From assembly GCA_964596645.1 (NCBI GenBank), contig CAZQVB010000043.1, positions 1 to 34,430 of the forward strand: 34,430 nt of DNA, written 5' to 3'. The position numbers and the translations under genes were made by a program. Under the pieces are notes generated by a model, which saw nothing but the letters and a program-made list of their open reading frames with translations, searched no databases and was not told the DNA's origin. Position 1 is the first letter of the stretch, and each line of letters opens with the position of its first letter. Positions 17,189-25,459 of the stretch are shown here, in pieces. The DNA comes from CAVQEK01 sp964596645. Its GTDB lineage: Bacteria > Bacteroidota > Bacteroidia > Cytophagales > Cyclobacteriaceae.

Positions 17189-18163
17189 TTATCCGAGGGA
17201 TTGGTTCTCTGTGGAGGCCAGATCAAGGATCTTGTCAAATTCCTCTTCGCTTACGTCATTGTAAAAATAGTATACAGGGTTTACCGCTTGACCGTCTTTC
17301 CACACTTCGTAGTGGCAGTGCGGTGCCGAAGACATACCCGTGCTGCCCACGTAGCCAATCACATCGCCGCGTTTCACACGGTCGCCCTGCCGTACTTCAA
17401 ACTTTATCATGTGTAGGTACCGTGTTTCATAGCCAAATCCATGATCGATGGTCACGGTAAGGCCACCAGAGCCCCATTGGCTGGCACGGGTCACCTTGCC
17501 ATCGCCGGTGGCGTATATGGGGGTGCCTTGTGGGGCAGAGAAATCAATGCCCGCGTGCATTCTGCGGTATTTCAGTATGGGGTGCATGCGCATGCCAAAG
17601 CCCGAGGCCAGTCGGGTAAGCTCCCGGTTAGATATAGGCTGTATGGCCGGAATGGAAGCCAACATCTCCGTTTTGTTCAGCGCCAGCTGACGGATGTCGT
17701 CGTACGACTTGGTCTGGATGTACATCTTCTTTTTCAGCTTGTCGATCTTTTCGAAAGACTCCAGCACCAGCTTTTCTCTTTTCAGCCGGTTCTCACGCAA
17801 AGCCCGATAGCGGTCGGTGCCACCTACACCCGCTTCGCGTACGGTAGCTGGTATGGGGTCGGCTTCGAATATTACCCTGTAAATGTCGTCGTCGCGCTCC
17901 TGCAGGGCCGCCATCATGTCGTCCATATTGCGCAGCTCTTTCTGCATTTCTTCATAATACAACAGCAGCTCTTTGTTCTCTTTCTTCAACAGCGACACCT
18001 GGGGTGATTCGAAGTAAGTAGAAAAGACGAAAACAATTCCAATGGCCAGGATCATGGCTACAGAGAGAAATCCCAACAGGTTCAGGAAGATATCCCACTT
18101 AGAAATACGAATGCGTTCGTACTTGCAGGTCTCTGTGTCGTAATAATATTTTATTCTGGCCAT
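17189..18163 (-). CDS. M23-family peptidoglycan endopeptidase, membrane anchored
   Basis: From the ATG at 18163 the protein is 324 residues. It has a short basic cytoplasmic tail, one membrane segment (~24-49), a coiled-coil region (~56-165, rich in K/E/L) and a C-terminal LytM/M23 domain (~185-300). The zinc ligands are visible as His203 and Asp207 in MHAGIDFSAP and His284 in PHCHYEVW, with His251 as a likely catalytic residue, so it should be active. M23 enzymes cleave peptide cross-links in peptidoglycan, and this membrane-coiled-coil-LytM layout is typical of Bacteroidota proteins encoded next to alaS. It is divergent from alaS (141 nt) and heads the minus-strand run to the J-domain gene. 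Confidence 0.93.
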   Translation of the reverse strand: MARIKYYYDTETCKYERIRISKWDIFLNLLGFLSVAMILAIGIVFVFSTYFESPQVSLLKKENKELLLYYEEMQKELRNMDDMMAALQERDDDIYRVIFEADPIPATVREAGVGGTDRYRALRENRLKREKLVLESFEKIDKLKKKMYIQTKSYDDIRQLALNKTEMLASIPAIQPISNRELTRLASGFGMRMHPILKYRRMHAGIDFSAPQGTPIYATGDGKVTRASQWGSGGLTVTIDHGFGYETRYLHMIKFEVRQGDRVKRGDVIGYVGSTGMSSAPHCHYEVWKDGQAVNPVYYFYNDVSEEEFDKILDLASTENQSLG

Positions 18164-18245
18164 TATAGATGCTACTGTAAAATCTTGTAATTTTGCGGTG
18201 TTTTTTGATAAAAATGCCCCGATCATATAAGCCTTACACCGGCCG

Positions 18246-18277
18246 CAAGATAGTTATTAATTCAGCTACCAGACAAA
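18246..18277 (-). promoter_or_regulatory. Possible promoter for the M23-capA-merR-dprA run
   Basis: On the minus strand TTTG (18277-18274) and TATCTTG (18252-18246) are separated by 21 nt. This resembles the Bacteroidota TTTG/TAnnTTTG pattern with an imperfect -7 box, and would give a leader of about 75 nt before the ATG at 18163. On the plus strand TAATTTTG at 18188-18195 matches the -7 consensus for alaS but has no -33 partner. Confidence 0.3.
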
Positions 18278-18304
18278 ACTAAAGCGGGTAACTAACGCGA
18301 ATAC

Positions 18305-20956
18305 ATGAACGCACGTATTATAAGGCAAAAATTTCTAGATTTTTTTAGTGAAAAAGGCCACCAGATTGTAGCATCAGCGCCAATCGTGGTAAAGGATGAC
18401 CCCACCCTGATGTTTACCAACGCCGGAATGAATCCTTTTAAGGACTATTTCCTGGGAAACAAAAAGCCGATCAAACCCCGGGTGGCCGATACCCAGAAAT
18501 GCCTGCGTGTTTCTGGCAAACACAACGACCTGGAAGAGGTGGGTATAGACACCTACCACCACACCATGTTTGAGATGCTTGGCAATTGGTCTTTTGGCGA
18601 TTACTTCAAGACTGAAGCCATACAGTGGGCCTGGGAGCTGCTCACCAGGGTGTATCATTTGCCCGAAGACCGCATGTATGCCACCGTGTTTGGCGGCGAC
18701 GTGCAAGAGGCTCTGGCCGCCGATGAGGAGGCGCGCGCCATATGGAAAAAGATATTGCCGGAAGAGCGAATTTTGGACGGGTCCAAAAAAGACAACTTCT
18801 GGGAAATGGGCGATACAGGCCCATGCGGCCCTTGCTCCGAAATACACATTGATCTGCGGCCGGCCGAAGAAGTATCACAATCGCCCGGACGCGAGCTGGT
18901 GAATACAGATCACCCGCTGGTGATCGAGATTTGGAACCTGGTGTTCATACAGTTCAACAGAAAGGCCAATGGCCAATTGGAAAACTTGCCACAGAAGCAC
19001 ATCGATACGGGTATGGGCTTCGAGCGGTTGGCCATGGCCGTGCAGGGCAAAACCAGCAACTACGACACTGACGTATTCCAGCCACTTATTCAGGCCCTCA
19101 CCGGTATAGCAGGCGTGGCATACGGCCAACAGGAGCAGACAGACATCGCAGTGCGCGTAATTGTGGACCATGTACGCGCAGTGGCATTTACGATAGCCGA
19201 TGGGCAGCTGCCCTCCAATACCGGTGCCGGCTATGTAATACGCCGAATACTGCGCCGGGCGGTGCGCTATGGCTTCACCTACCTGCATTTCAACGAACCC
19301 TTTATCTACAAACTCTTGCCGGCCCTCTGCGAGCAGTTTCACCAGGTATTTCCTGAGCTGCAAAAGCAGCAGGATTTTGTCGCCAGCGTGATCAGAGAAG
19401 AAGAGCAGTCATTTCTGCGTACGCTGGAAAACGGCATAAAAATCTTTGATGAAGCATACCGGCAGGCGCATTCGGCCAACGCTGCCTCTGGCAGTGGCCC
19501 TGTGATACCCGGGGAAGTTGCCTTTAAGCTGTACGACACCTACGGCTTTCCCATCGACCTCACACAATTGCTGGCCCGCGAGCGCAATGCCACCGTGGAC
19601 ATGGCCAGTTTTACTACGGCCATGCAGGAGCAAAAAAACCGCTCCAAGGCTGCCGCCACCCAGCAGAAAGGCGACTGGACAACAATAGCCCCGGGGGCGG
19701 GCAGGTTTGTAGGTTACGACGTGCTGCACTGCAAGTCGGGCATGCTGCGCTTCCGCGAGTTGAAGGAAAAGAAAAAAACGGTATACCAACTGGTATTGGA
19801 AGAATCGCCTTTCTACGCCGAAAGCGGCGGACAGGTAGGCGATACCGGTCATTTGTCGGCCAATGGTGAAACCATCCAGATCACCGACACGCAAAAGGAA
19901 AATGATCTCATCGTGCTTTTTGCCGATAAGCTGCCCACCGATCCCACGGCGGTTTTCACCTGTGTGGTAGACGCCGACCGCCGGCGCCGCATCGAGAGCA
20001 ACCACAGCTGTACACACCTGCTACATGCCGCATTGCGCCAGGTGTTGGGCAATCATGTACAGCAGCGCGGCTCCCTGGTGTCGGCCGATGCGCTGCGCTT
20101 CGATTTCTCGCACTTTGCCAAAGTCACCGATGAGCAGCTCCTTGAAGTGGAGCGCATCGTAAATCGCAGAATACGCGAGAACATAGCCCGGGACGAAAAG
20201 CGAAATGTGCCCATAGCAGAGGCGAAGGCACTTGGGGCCATGGCCCTTTTTGGAGAGAAATACGGCGAATATGTGCGGGTAATCACCTTCGAGCCCGACT
20301 ACTCCGTAGAGCTTTGCGGGGGTACGCATGTGCAGCGTACGGGCAGCATCGGTTATTGCAAAATCGTAAGCGAGAGTTCGGTGGCTGCCGGCGTACGTCG
20401 CATTGAGGCCATCACTGCCGATGCAGCAGAAGCATATATCGACTTCGAGCTGAACACACTGCAATCGGTGCGCGAGCAGCTCAATAACCCTCAGGACCTG
20501 GTGAAGGCGATAAAAGGACTGATGGTAGAAAAGGCACAGTTGGCAAGGGAGATAGAGCAGGTGCAAAAGAAGCAGGCAGGTGACTTGAAGCAGGAGCTCT
20601 TGAAAAAACAGCATTCGGCCAACGGCACCAACGCCATAGTAGCCAAGGTGCAGCTGCCCAACAGTGACGTGTTGCGCGCCATTGCCTTCGAGTTGAAAAA
20701 TGAAGTGGATAATCTTATCCTTATTTTGGCTGCCGATATAGATGGCAAGCCCCAAATCGCCGTAGCGATCCACGACCAACTGATAAAATCGCGTGGACTG
20801 CATGCGGGCCAACTGGTGAAGGAGCTTGCCGCTGAAATAAAAGGCGGAGGCGGCGGGCAGCCATTTTTTGCCATGGCTGGTGGCAAAGACATCAGCGGCC
20901 TCGACAGGGTGGTGATCAAGGCCAAAGATTTTGTAGAAAATATTGATAAATCCTGA
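18305..20956 (+). CDS. alaS: Alanine--tRNA ligase
   Basis: The enzyme charges tRNA-Ala with alanine and edits mischarged Ser- and Gly-tRNA-Ala. It has 883 residues, close to E. coli (876). The N-terminal class II catalytic domain starts at IRQKFLDFFSEKGHQ and includes TLMFTNAGMNPFKDYFLG and DTGMGFERLAM. The editing domain carries the zinc-binding set His567 and His571 (HSCTH), Cys671 and His675 (CGGTH), all present. The C-Ala domain near the C-terminus has the glycine-rich KGGGGGQPFFAMAGG. The gene is followed by gatB after only 12 nt and is probably the first gene of a four-gene operon. Confidence 0.99.
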   Translation: MNARIIRQKFLDFFSEKGHQIVASAPIVVKDDPTLMFTNAGMNPFKDYFLGNKKPIKPRVADTQKCLRVSGKHNDLEEVGIDTYHHTMFEMLGNWSFGDYFKTEAIQWAWELLTRVYHLPEDRMYATVFGGDVQEALAADEEARAIWKKILPEERILDGSKKDNFWEMGDTGPCGPCSEIHIDLRPAEEVSQSPGRELVNTDHPLVIEIWNLVFIQFNRKANGQLENLPQKHIDTGMGFERLAMAVQGKTSNYDTDVFQPLIQALTGIAGVAYGQQEQTDIAVRVIVDHVRAVAFTIADGQLPSNTGAGYVIRRILRRAVRYGFTYLHFNEPFIYKLLPALCEQFHQVFPELQKQQDFVASVIREEEQSFLRTLENGIKIFDEAYRQAHSANAASGSGPVIPGEVAFKLYDTYGFPIDLTQLLARERNATVDMASFTTAMQEQKNRSKAAATQQKGDWTTIAPGAGRFVGYDVLHCKSGMLRFRELKEKKKTVYQLVLEESPFYAESGGQVGDTGHLSANGETIQITDTQKENDLIVLFADKLPTDPTAVFTCVVDADRRRRIESNHSCTHLLHAALRQVLGNHVQQRGSLVSADALRFDFSHFAKVTDEQLLEVERIVNRRIRENIARDEKRNVPIAEAKALGAMALFGEKYGEYVRVITFEPDYSVELCGGTHVQRTGSIGYCKIVSESSVAAGVRRIEAITADAAEAYIDFELNTLQSVREQLNNPQDLVKAIKGLMVEKAQLAREIEQVQKKQAGDLKQELLKKQHSANGTNAIVAKVQLPNSDVLRAIAFELKNEVDNLILILAADIDGKPQIAVAIHDQLIKSRGLHAGQLVKELAAEIKGGGGGQPFFAMAGGKDISGLDRVVIKAKDFVENIDKS

Positions 20957-20968
20957 CAGAACAACTGG

Positions 20969-22426
20969 ATGAAGCAGCGCATTGGCGATAAGTATACCGT
21001 AGTGATTGGGCTGGAAATACACGCCCAGCTATCCACCAACAGCAAAATATACGCTCCCGATGCCACGGTATTTGGTGCTGAGCCCAACACACAGGTGAGC
21101 GTGATCACACTAGGGCATCCTGGTACGCTGCCCATCATCAACAAAAAGGTGCTCGAGTATGCCATACGCATGGGCCTGGCATGCAACAGCGAGATAACCC
21201 GATTCAACATTTTCTGTAGGAAAAACTATTTCTACCCCGACCTGCCCAAGGGCTACCAGCTTACACAGGATCGCACGCCGATCTGCATTGGCGGGGGTTT
21301 CACTCTGAAAGATCAACATATGGGTGAGCGGTTTATCCGCCTCAACCGCATCCACGTGGAGGAAGATGCCGGAAAGTCCATCCACGCGCCCAACGACGAC
21401 TACACCATGGTAGACCTGAACCGTGCCGGTATGCCGCTCATAGAAATAGTAACAGAGCCCGACCTGCGCAGCAGCGAAGAAGCCGCTCACATACTCACCG
21501 AAGTGCGAAGGCTGGTGCGCTATCTCCACATTTGCGATGGCAACATGGAGGAAGGTTCCCTCCGCTGCGACGCCAATGTGTCGTTGATGCCCGACGGTGC
21601 CACAACCTATGGCCAGAAGGTAGAGCTGAAAAATATGAATTCTATTCGCAACGTAAAAAATGCCATAGACCATGAGGTAGAGCGGCAAATGGCATTGCTG
21701 GATAGGGGAGAACGAGTAGTATCCGAAACGCGCACCTACAATCCTACCACCGGCCTGTCACAGAGTTTGCGTATGAAGGAAGAGCTCACCGACTACCGCT
21801 ATTTCCCCGAGCCCGACCTGAGCCCTGTCGTGGTCACAGACGAGTGGCTGGAAGAAATAAAGGCTAATATGCCGCCCCTGCCTTCTGAGCTTTACGAGAA
21901 GTTCATCAGCGAATACGGCATACCCGAATACGACGCACAAGTGCTGACCGACTCGCGCGACATGGCCGAGTATTTCCAGGCTATATGTGTGCACACTAGC
22001 AATTATAAAGCAGCCTCCAACTGGTTGATGGGGCCGGTGAAGTCGGCACTGAATAACGCAGGACAGTCCATTCAAGATTTCGCGTTGGTTCCCCGTCAGC
22101 TGGCCGAAGTGATACGGCTTATCGATGAAGGGCTGATCAGCTTTTCTATTGCCTCGCAAAAGCTTTTCCCGGCACTGTTAGAAAAGCCCGATGCAGGTGT
22201 AGAAACACTTGCCTCAGAATTGAACCTGATACAAAAGAGCGACAGCGGCTTTATAGTGCCTGTGGTACACGAGGTGTTGGCCAAGTATCCTGATCAGGTG
22301 AAGCTTTATAAGAAGGGTAAAAAAGGCTTGCTGGGTATGTTTATGGGAGAAGTAATGAAAAGAACGCAAGGCAAGGCAGACCCAAAAGTGGCCAGCCAAC
22401 TGCTGCGCGAAACCTTAGAATCGTAG
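20969..22426 (+). CDS. gatB: Asp-tRNA(Asn)/Glu-tRNA(Gln) amidotransferase subunit B
   Basis: GatB is the subunit of the GatCAB transamidosome that binds tRNA and activates misacylated Glu-tRNA(Gln) or Asp-tRNA(Asn) with ATP, before ammonia from GatA is added. It has 485 residues, normal length. Motifs in order are VIGLEIHAQL, FYPDLPKGYQLTQ, EDAGKS, RAGMPLIEIVTEPD, CDANVSL, KVELKNMNSIRNV and DYRYFPEPDLSPV. The C-terminal YqeY-like helical domain (~340-485) ends with KKGLLGMFMGEVMKRTQGKADP. It lies 12 nt after alaS and 5 nt before the TlpA-like gene. gatA and gatC are not in the window, as is usual in Bacteroidota, where the subunits are often dispersed. Confidence 0.98.
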   Translation: MKQRIGDKYTVVIGLEIHAQLSTNSKIYAPDATVFGAEPNTQVSVITLGHPGTLPIINKKVLEYAIRMGLACNSEITRFNIFCRKNYFYPDLPKGYQLTQDRTPICIGGGFTLKDQHMGERFIRLNRIHVEEDAGKSIHAPNDDYTMVDLNRAGMPLIEIVTEPDLRSSEEAAHILTEVRRLVRYLHICDGNMEEGSLRCDANVSLMPDGATTYGQKVELKNMNSIRNVKNAIDHEVERQMALLDRGERVVSETRTYNPTTGLSQSLRMKEELTDYRYFPEPDLSPVVVTDEWLEEIKANMPPLPSELYEKFISEYGIPEYDAQVLTDSRDMAEYFQAICVHTSNYKAASNWLMGPVKSALNNAGQSIQDFALVPRQLAEVIRLIDEGLISFSIASQKLFPALLEKPDAGVETLASELNLIQKSDSGFIVPVVHEVLAKYPDQVKLYKKGKKGLLGMFMGEVMKRTQGKADPKVASQLLRETLES

Positions 22427-22431
22427 TCACT

Positions 22432-23550
22432 ATGAAGAGATCATTGATAATACCTGGCCTGCTCGCGCTGTGCATGGTGCAGTGCCAGCCAAAAAATGAA
22501 GGCGACAACAAGGTCACCATATCCGGCAGCATAGCGCAGCCGGTAGACGACGGTTGGGTGAGACTGGAAAGAATAACCGATGAAGGGTTGGTAGCAGTGG
22601 ACTCGGCGCAGGTGAAAAATGGCAAGTTTGAGTTGAATGCCGAAGTGGAAGAACCGGATTTTTACAACCTCAACATGTTCGACAAGCAGCAGTCGCTGCT
22701 CATACTCGATGGAAGCGATGTGACGGTGACTGCCGATGGCAATACAGAAGAAGGAAAATTTGAAGTGAGTGGTTCGCCTACCATGGACGACCTGGCGATG
22801 ATGGACGAGCTCAGCGGCCAATTTGTACAAAAGCAGGATGAACTGAATGCTAAGTACATGACGGCACGTGCCGGCGGCGACAGTGCGGCGATGGAAGATT
22901 TGCGCGCTTCGTACGAAACACTTCGCCAACAGCACGATGAAGAAATAATAGAAGCCATTAAAAAGATGGATGGTAGATTGTCTGCCCTCAAAGTCGCCTT
23001 CGACAACTTTGCCATTGAAGATCGCCTGCCGCTTTATGAGCAAATACTGGCCGATATGCGCAGGCGCCAGCCGGAATCCAAACACGTAGCCATGTTGGAA
23101 GAAATAATTCAAAGTGTGGCACGCGTGGCCGTCGGCTCCCAAATGCCGCCTATTGCGCTGCCCAATCCGCAAGGAGATACCATTGCCCTGTCAGACTTGC
23201 AAGCCAGGGTAGTACTCGTCGACTTTTGGGCCGCCTGGTGCGGGCCATGCCGCGCGGCCAATCCTGCACTTGTCGACATATATGCCCAATATCACGACGA
23301 TGGTTTCGAGATTTACGGCGTATCGCTCGATCGCAACAAAGAAGCCTGGACGAAGGCCATAGCAGAAGATAACCTCACCTGGCCACAGGTGTCGGACCTG
23401 AAATATTTCGACTCCCCGGTCATTACCACCTTTCAGATAGAAGGTATTCCGGCATCATTTCTCCTCAACGAGGCCGGTGAAATAATTGGTAAAGACCTGC
23501 AGCCGGAAGAGCTTCGGGCCAGACTTCAGGAATTGCTTGGCCCTGCATAG
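22432..23550 (+). CDS. DUF4369-TlpA-like thiol-disulfide lipoprotein
   Basis: This is a 372-residue protein. The signal ends in a lipobox at Cys18 (CMVQC), so the mature protein is probably lipid-anchored in the envelope. Residues ~26-120 match the DUF4369 beta domain (KVTISGSIAQPVDDGWVRLE). A charged helical linker follows (~125-225). The C-terminal ~140 residues are a TlpA/AhpC-type thioredoxin domain with the redox pair Cys270/Cys273 in WAAWCGPCRA and the cis-proline region EGIPASFLL. Such proteins reduce or isomerise disulfides in periplasmic targets, including cytochrome c maturation factors in some species. It begins 5 nt after gatB. The function in this operon is not evident. Confidence 0.92.
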   Translation: MKRSLIIPGLLALCMVQCQPKNEGDNKVTISGSIAQPVDDGWVRLERITDEGLVAVDSAQVKNGKFELNAEVEEPDFYNLNMFDKQQSLLILDGSDVTVTADGNTEEGKFEVSGSPTMDDLAMMDELSGQFVQKQDELNAKYMTARAGGDSAAMEDLRASYETLRQQHDEEIIEAIKKMDGRLSALKVAFDNFAIEDRLPLYEQILADMRRRQPESKHVAMLEEIIQSVARVAVGSQMPPIALPNPQGDTIALSDLQARVVLVDFWAAWCGPCRAANPALVDIYAQYHDDGFEIYGVSLDRNKEAWTKAIAEDNLTWPQVSDLKYFDSPVITTFQIEGIPASFLLNEAGEIIGKDLQPEELRARLQELLGPA

Positions 23551-23587
23551 TGCCGGTATTCACGCTGTCTATAGTCAATTTTGCACT

Positions 23588-24010
23588 ATGAAAGAGTACA
23601 AATCAAAGGTGAGCTATGGCATACTTCTGCTGGTACTGATACCACTTATCATCACCGTGCTGATGCCAATAATCCACGGAGAACCGATGGAGGCGATACT
23701 GGTAGCGGCTGCCATCGTGCTTGTAGTACTTGCTTTCGTGCTGCACATTTTTTTCAATACTACTTATCGCATCAGCCATCACGAGCTCCGTATCAAGTGC
23801 GGGTTCCTGTATTACAACGTCATTGATATAAATACCATCCGTGCTGTATATAAAACACGAAGCCTTATGTCATCTCCTGCGGCCTCATTGGATAGAATCG
23901 AGATTAAATATGGCAAATGGGATTCCGTCATTATCTCCCCCCGGCATAAGTTGGATTTTCTGAACGAACTGCTCCAAATCAATCCCAACATTATACATGA
24001 TCTGAAGTAG
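23588..24010 (+). CDS. bPH_4 (PF06713-type) membrane protein
   Basis: This is a 140-residue protein from the ATG at 23588; the upstream extension of the frame to 23486 lies inside the TlpA-like gene and is rejected. Two hydrophobic segments (about residues 10-28 and 35-56) are followed by a small beta domain with TTYRISHHELRIKCG and the family signature SSPAASLDRIEIKYG, then a short helix LDFLNELLQINP. The biochemical role of this bacterial PH-like family is not established. It lies 37 nt after the TlpA-like gene and may be the last gene of the alaS operon. Its last 93 nt and the following ~70 nt are duplicated at 24600-24770. Confidence 0.85.
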   Translation: MKEYKSKVSYGILLLVLIPLIITVLMPIIHGEPMEAILVAAAIVLVVLAFVLHIFFNTTYRISHHELRIKCGFLYYNVIDINTIRAVYKTRSLMSSPAASLDRIEIKYGKWDSVIISPRHKLDFLNELLQINPNIIHDLK

Positions 24011-24081
24011 TACACCCGGTGGTGTATGTAGAGGCATGCACTCGCGTTTGCTCAATCTGAACTCATAAGTGTAAGGAGATA
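23918..24081 (+). repeat. Segmental duplication, copy A (3' end of bPH_4 gene plus downstream DNA)
   Basis: This stretch covers the last 31 codons of the bPH_4 gene and 71 nt downstream. It matches 24600-24770 at well over 90 percent. The match includes an essentially unchanged non-coding run of about 50 nt just after the stop (CACCCGGTGGTGTATGTAGA...). It ends at a purine-rich AAGGAGATA (24073-24081). Confidence 0.92.
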
Positions 24082-24153
24082 AAACCTATGGCGATAGCAA
24101 CGCTTACAAAAGGTAATTCATGTGAGTTTGTGTACTCCACAAGGTTAGCAATG

Positions 24154-24533
24154 TCCCCCGCTGGCGGGGGTAGGGGGTGGAGCTTTGCTTGTCTTCTGGC
24201 AGTTGTAAGTCAACATTTATTTTGCCTTCTGCGAATGCGGGGAGAAATGCCTCTTGTTTCCATTATTTTGATTACTAGATCCTCTATTTCCTGATTGACA
24301 GAATTGATAGTGCAATGTATTGGAGAACGGTCGCTGCCTTCGGAAAGTAAATACCATCATGCCTCCTGCTTTAAGGACATATTTCCAAAGACAGGCTTCA
24401 GCTTTTGTCATATCTTTTCGAAGATCATTGGCATTGGAGGCAAGATGCTTATTGTATTGATAATTGTTGGAAGAAGCCGGTTTCATGATGTGAATTTCGG
24501 TATTTTCCACCCCCTACCCCCGCCAGCGGGGGA
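24154..24533. mobile_element. 380-bp element with perfect 28-bp terminal inverted repeats
   Basis: The left terminus at 24154-24181 and the right terminus at 24506-24533 are exact reverse complements over 28 nt. Each terminus also contains its own G/C hairpin (CCCCCGC/GCGGGGG). Between them lies a decayed DUF559 gene on the minus strand. No obvious target-site duplication flanks the termini. The element sits between two copies of a duplicated bPH_4 3' end. It has no transposase, so any mobility would have to be supplied from elsewhere or by recombination between repeats. Confidence 0.75.
24210..24510 (-). pseudogene. DUF559 endonuclease-like gene, internally deleted remnant
   Basis: On the minus strand the protein begins at 24510 and runs through NDLRKDMTKAEACLWKYVL and FTFRRQRP (residues ~29-60), the start of the DUF559 domain (PD-(D/E)XK, Vsr-like fold). 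The expected continuation, with a catalytic aspartate and an IELDG-type strand, is missing. The frame instead runs into unrelated residues and stops at 24217. The other frame, one base shifted, reads EIEDLVIKIMETRGISP and stops at 24210, which could be the displaced C-terminus. A deletion of several dozen codons with a frameshift explains this. It is almost certainly non-functional as a nuclease. Confidence 0.7.
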
Positions 24534-24599
24534 AAATCCCAGGGTGATGATCGACGAATAGAATAAAAAATATAACGGTGTCCCAACGCTGAAAACAGG

Positions 24600-24692
24600 T
24601 GGGATTCCGTCATTATCGCCCCCCGGCATAAGGTGGATTTTCTGAACGAACTGCTCAAGGTCAATCCCAACATTGTACATGATCTTAAGTAG
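24600..24692 (+). pseudogene. 5'-truncated second copy of the bPH_4 gene
   Basis: The 30 codons before the TAG at 24690 encode the same C-terminus as the intact gene, with five conservative changes (S/A, L/V, Q/K, I/V, I/V). The upstream part of the gene is absent; the frame before 24600 is broken by stops and leads into the inverted-repeat element. It is best explained as a tandem gene duplicate that later lost its 5' part. Confidence 0.8.
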
Positions 24693-24770
24693 TTCACCCG
24701 GTGGTGTATGTAGAGGCATGCACTCGCGTTTGCTCAATCTGAACTTATAAGTACACTTGAAAGGGAGATA
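24600..24770 (+). repeat. Segmental duplication, copy B
   Basis: This is the partner of 23918-24081 and has a small insertion near its end (GTACACTTGAAAGGGAGATA). The adjoining 24771-24871 shows only a short GTG-started frame of 24 codons (24786 region) and no recognisable gene. Confidence 0.9.
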
Positions 24771-24871
24771 CTGCTGTGCCAAAGCCAGAGCGCGGATTGG
24801 TGAGGAAGTGCGTTAATTTTCTAAACACGATGTGTGTCTTTTTGGGTTAACAGTAAAAAAGGATCAAGACC

Positions 24872-25402
24872 ATGCGCCAAATCAACCAAAACCCGGATGT
24901 TGCCGCACATTTACTGAAAGACGACGGCACATACCCCAACAATTCGCAATTGCCCCTACTGGTGTACAAGCAAGCCATAAACCTGACTGGACCTGACCCT
25001 GCCGATGGAGCACAACAAGTGCTGGAAGCCAACGGCTGGGGTGGCACCTGGAAAAATGGCATTTATGACTACAACCACTACCACAGCACATCGCACGAAG
25101 TGCTGGTGGTGTACTGCGGCCATGCCGAAGTACAGCTTGGTGGCGACCAGGGGCCGGTTTTCAAATTGCAGACAGGCGATATGGTGGTGATCCCTGCCGG
25201 GGTAGCACACAAAAATCTCGGCCAGAGCCACGACTTCGGCGTGGTCGGTGCATATCCTCAAGGGCAGGAAAACTATGACATGAACTACGGAAAAGAAGGC
25301 GAGCGGCCGAAAACAGATGATAATATTGTCAAAGTACCGTTGCCTCAAAAAGACCCTGCCTATGGCGCAGATGGCCCGCTCAACAAGTATTGGCCCTTGT
25401 AG
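24872..25402 (+). CDS. Cupin-domain protein (YjlB-like)
   Basis: This is a 176-residue single-domain protein without a signal peptide, hence cytoplasmic. The first cupin motif supplies His69, His71 and Glu76 (NHYHSTSHEVLVVYCG), and the second supplies His113 in IPAGVAHKNLG. This is a complete metal-binding set for a monocupin. B. subtilis YjlB-type proteins share this organisation and their reaction is unknown, so no substrate is proposed. The gene is alone on its strand between the bPH_4 remnant and a repeat-rich intergenic region, and is not in an operon. An A-rich AAAAAAGGATC stretch precedes the start. Confidence 0.88.
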   Translation: MRQINQNPDVAAHLLKDDGTYPNNSQLPLLVYKQAINLTGPDPADGAQQVLEANGWGGTWKNGIYDYNHYHSTSHEVLVVYCGHAEVQLGGDQGPVFKLQTGDMVVIPAGVAHKNLGQSHDFGVVGAYPQGQENYDMNYGKEGERPKTDDNIVKVPLPQKDPAYGADGPLNKYWPL

Positions 25403-25459
25403 TAAGCGCCATCCTTTGCAGCCAATATCATCTTGGCAGTTTTTTCTAACGCACCACCG

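Noticed and set aside
20021..21022. Minus-strand open frame of 333 codons across the alaS/gatB junction
   Set aside because: It overlaps two certain genes completely, has no recognisable motif, and its residue pattern mirrors the sense codons.
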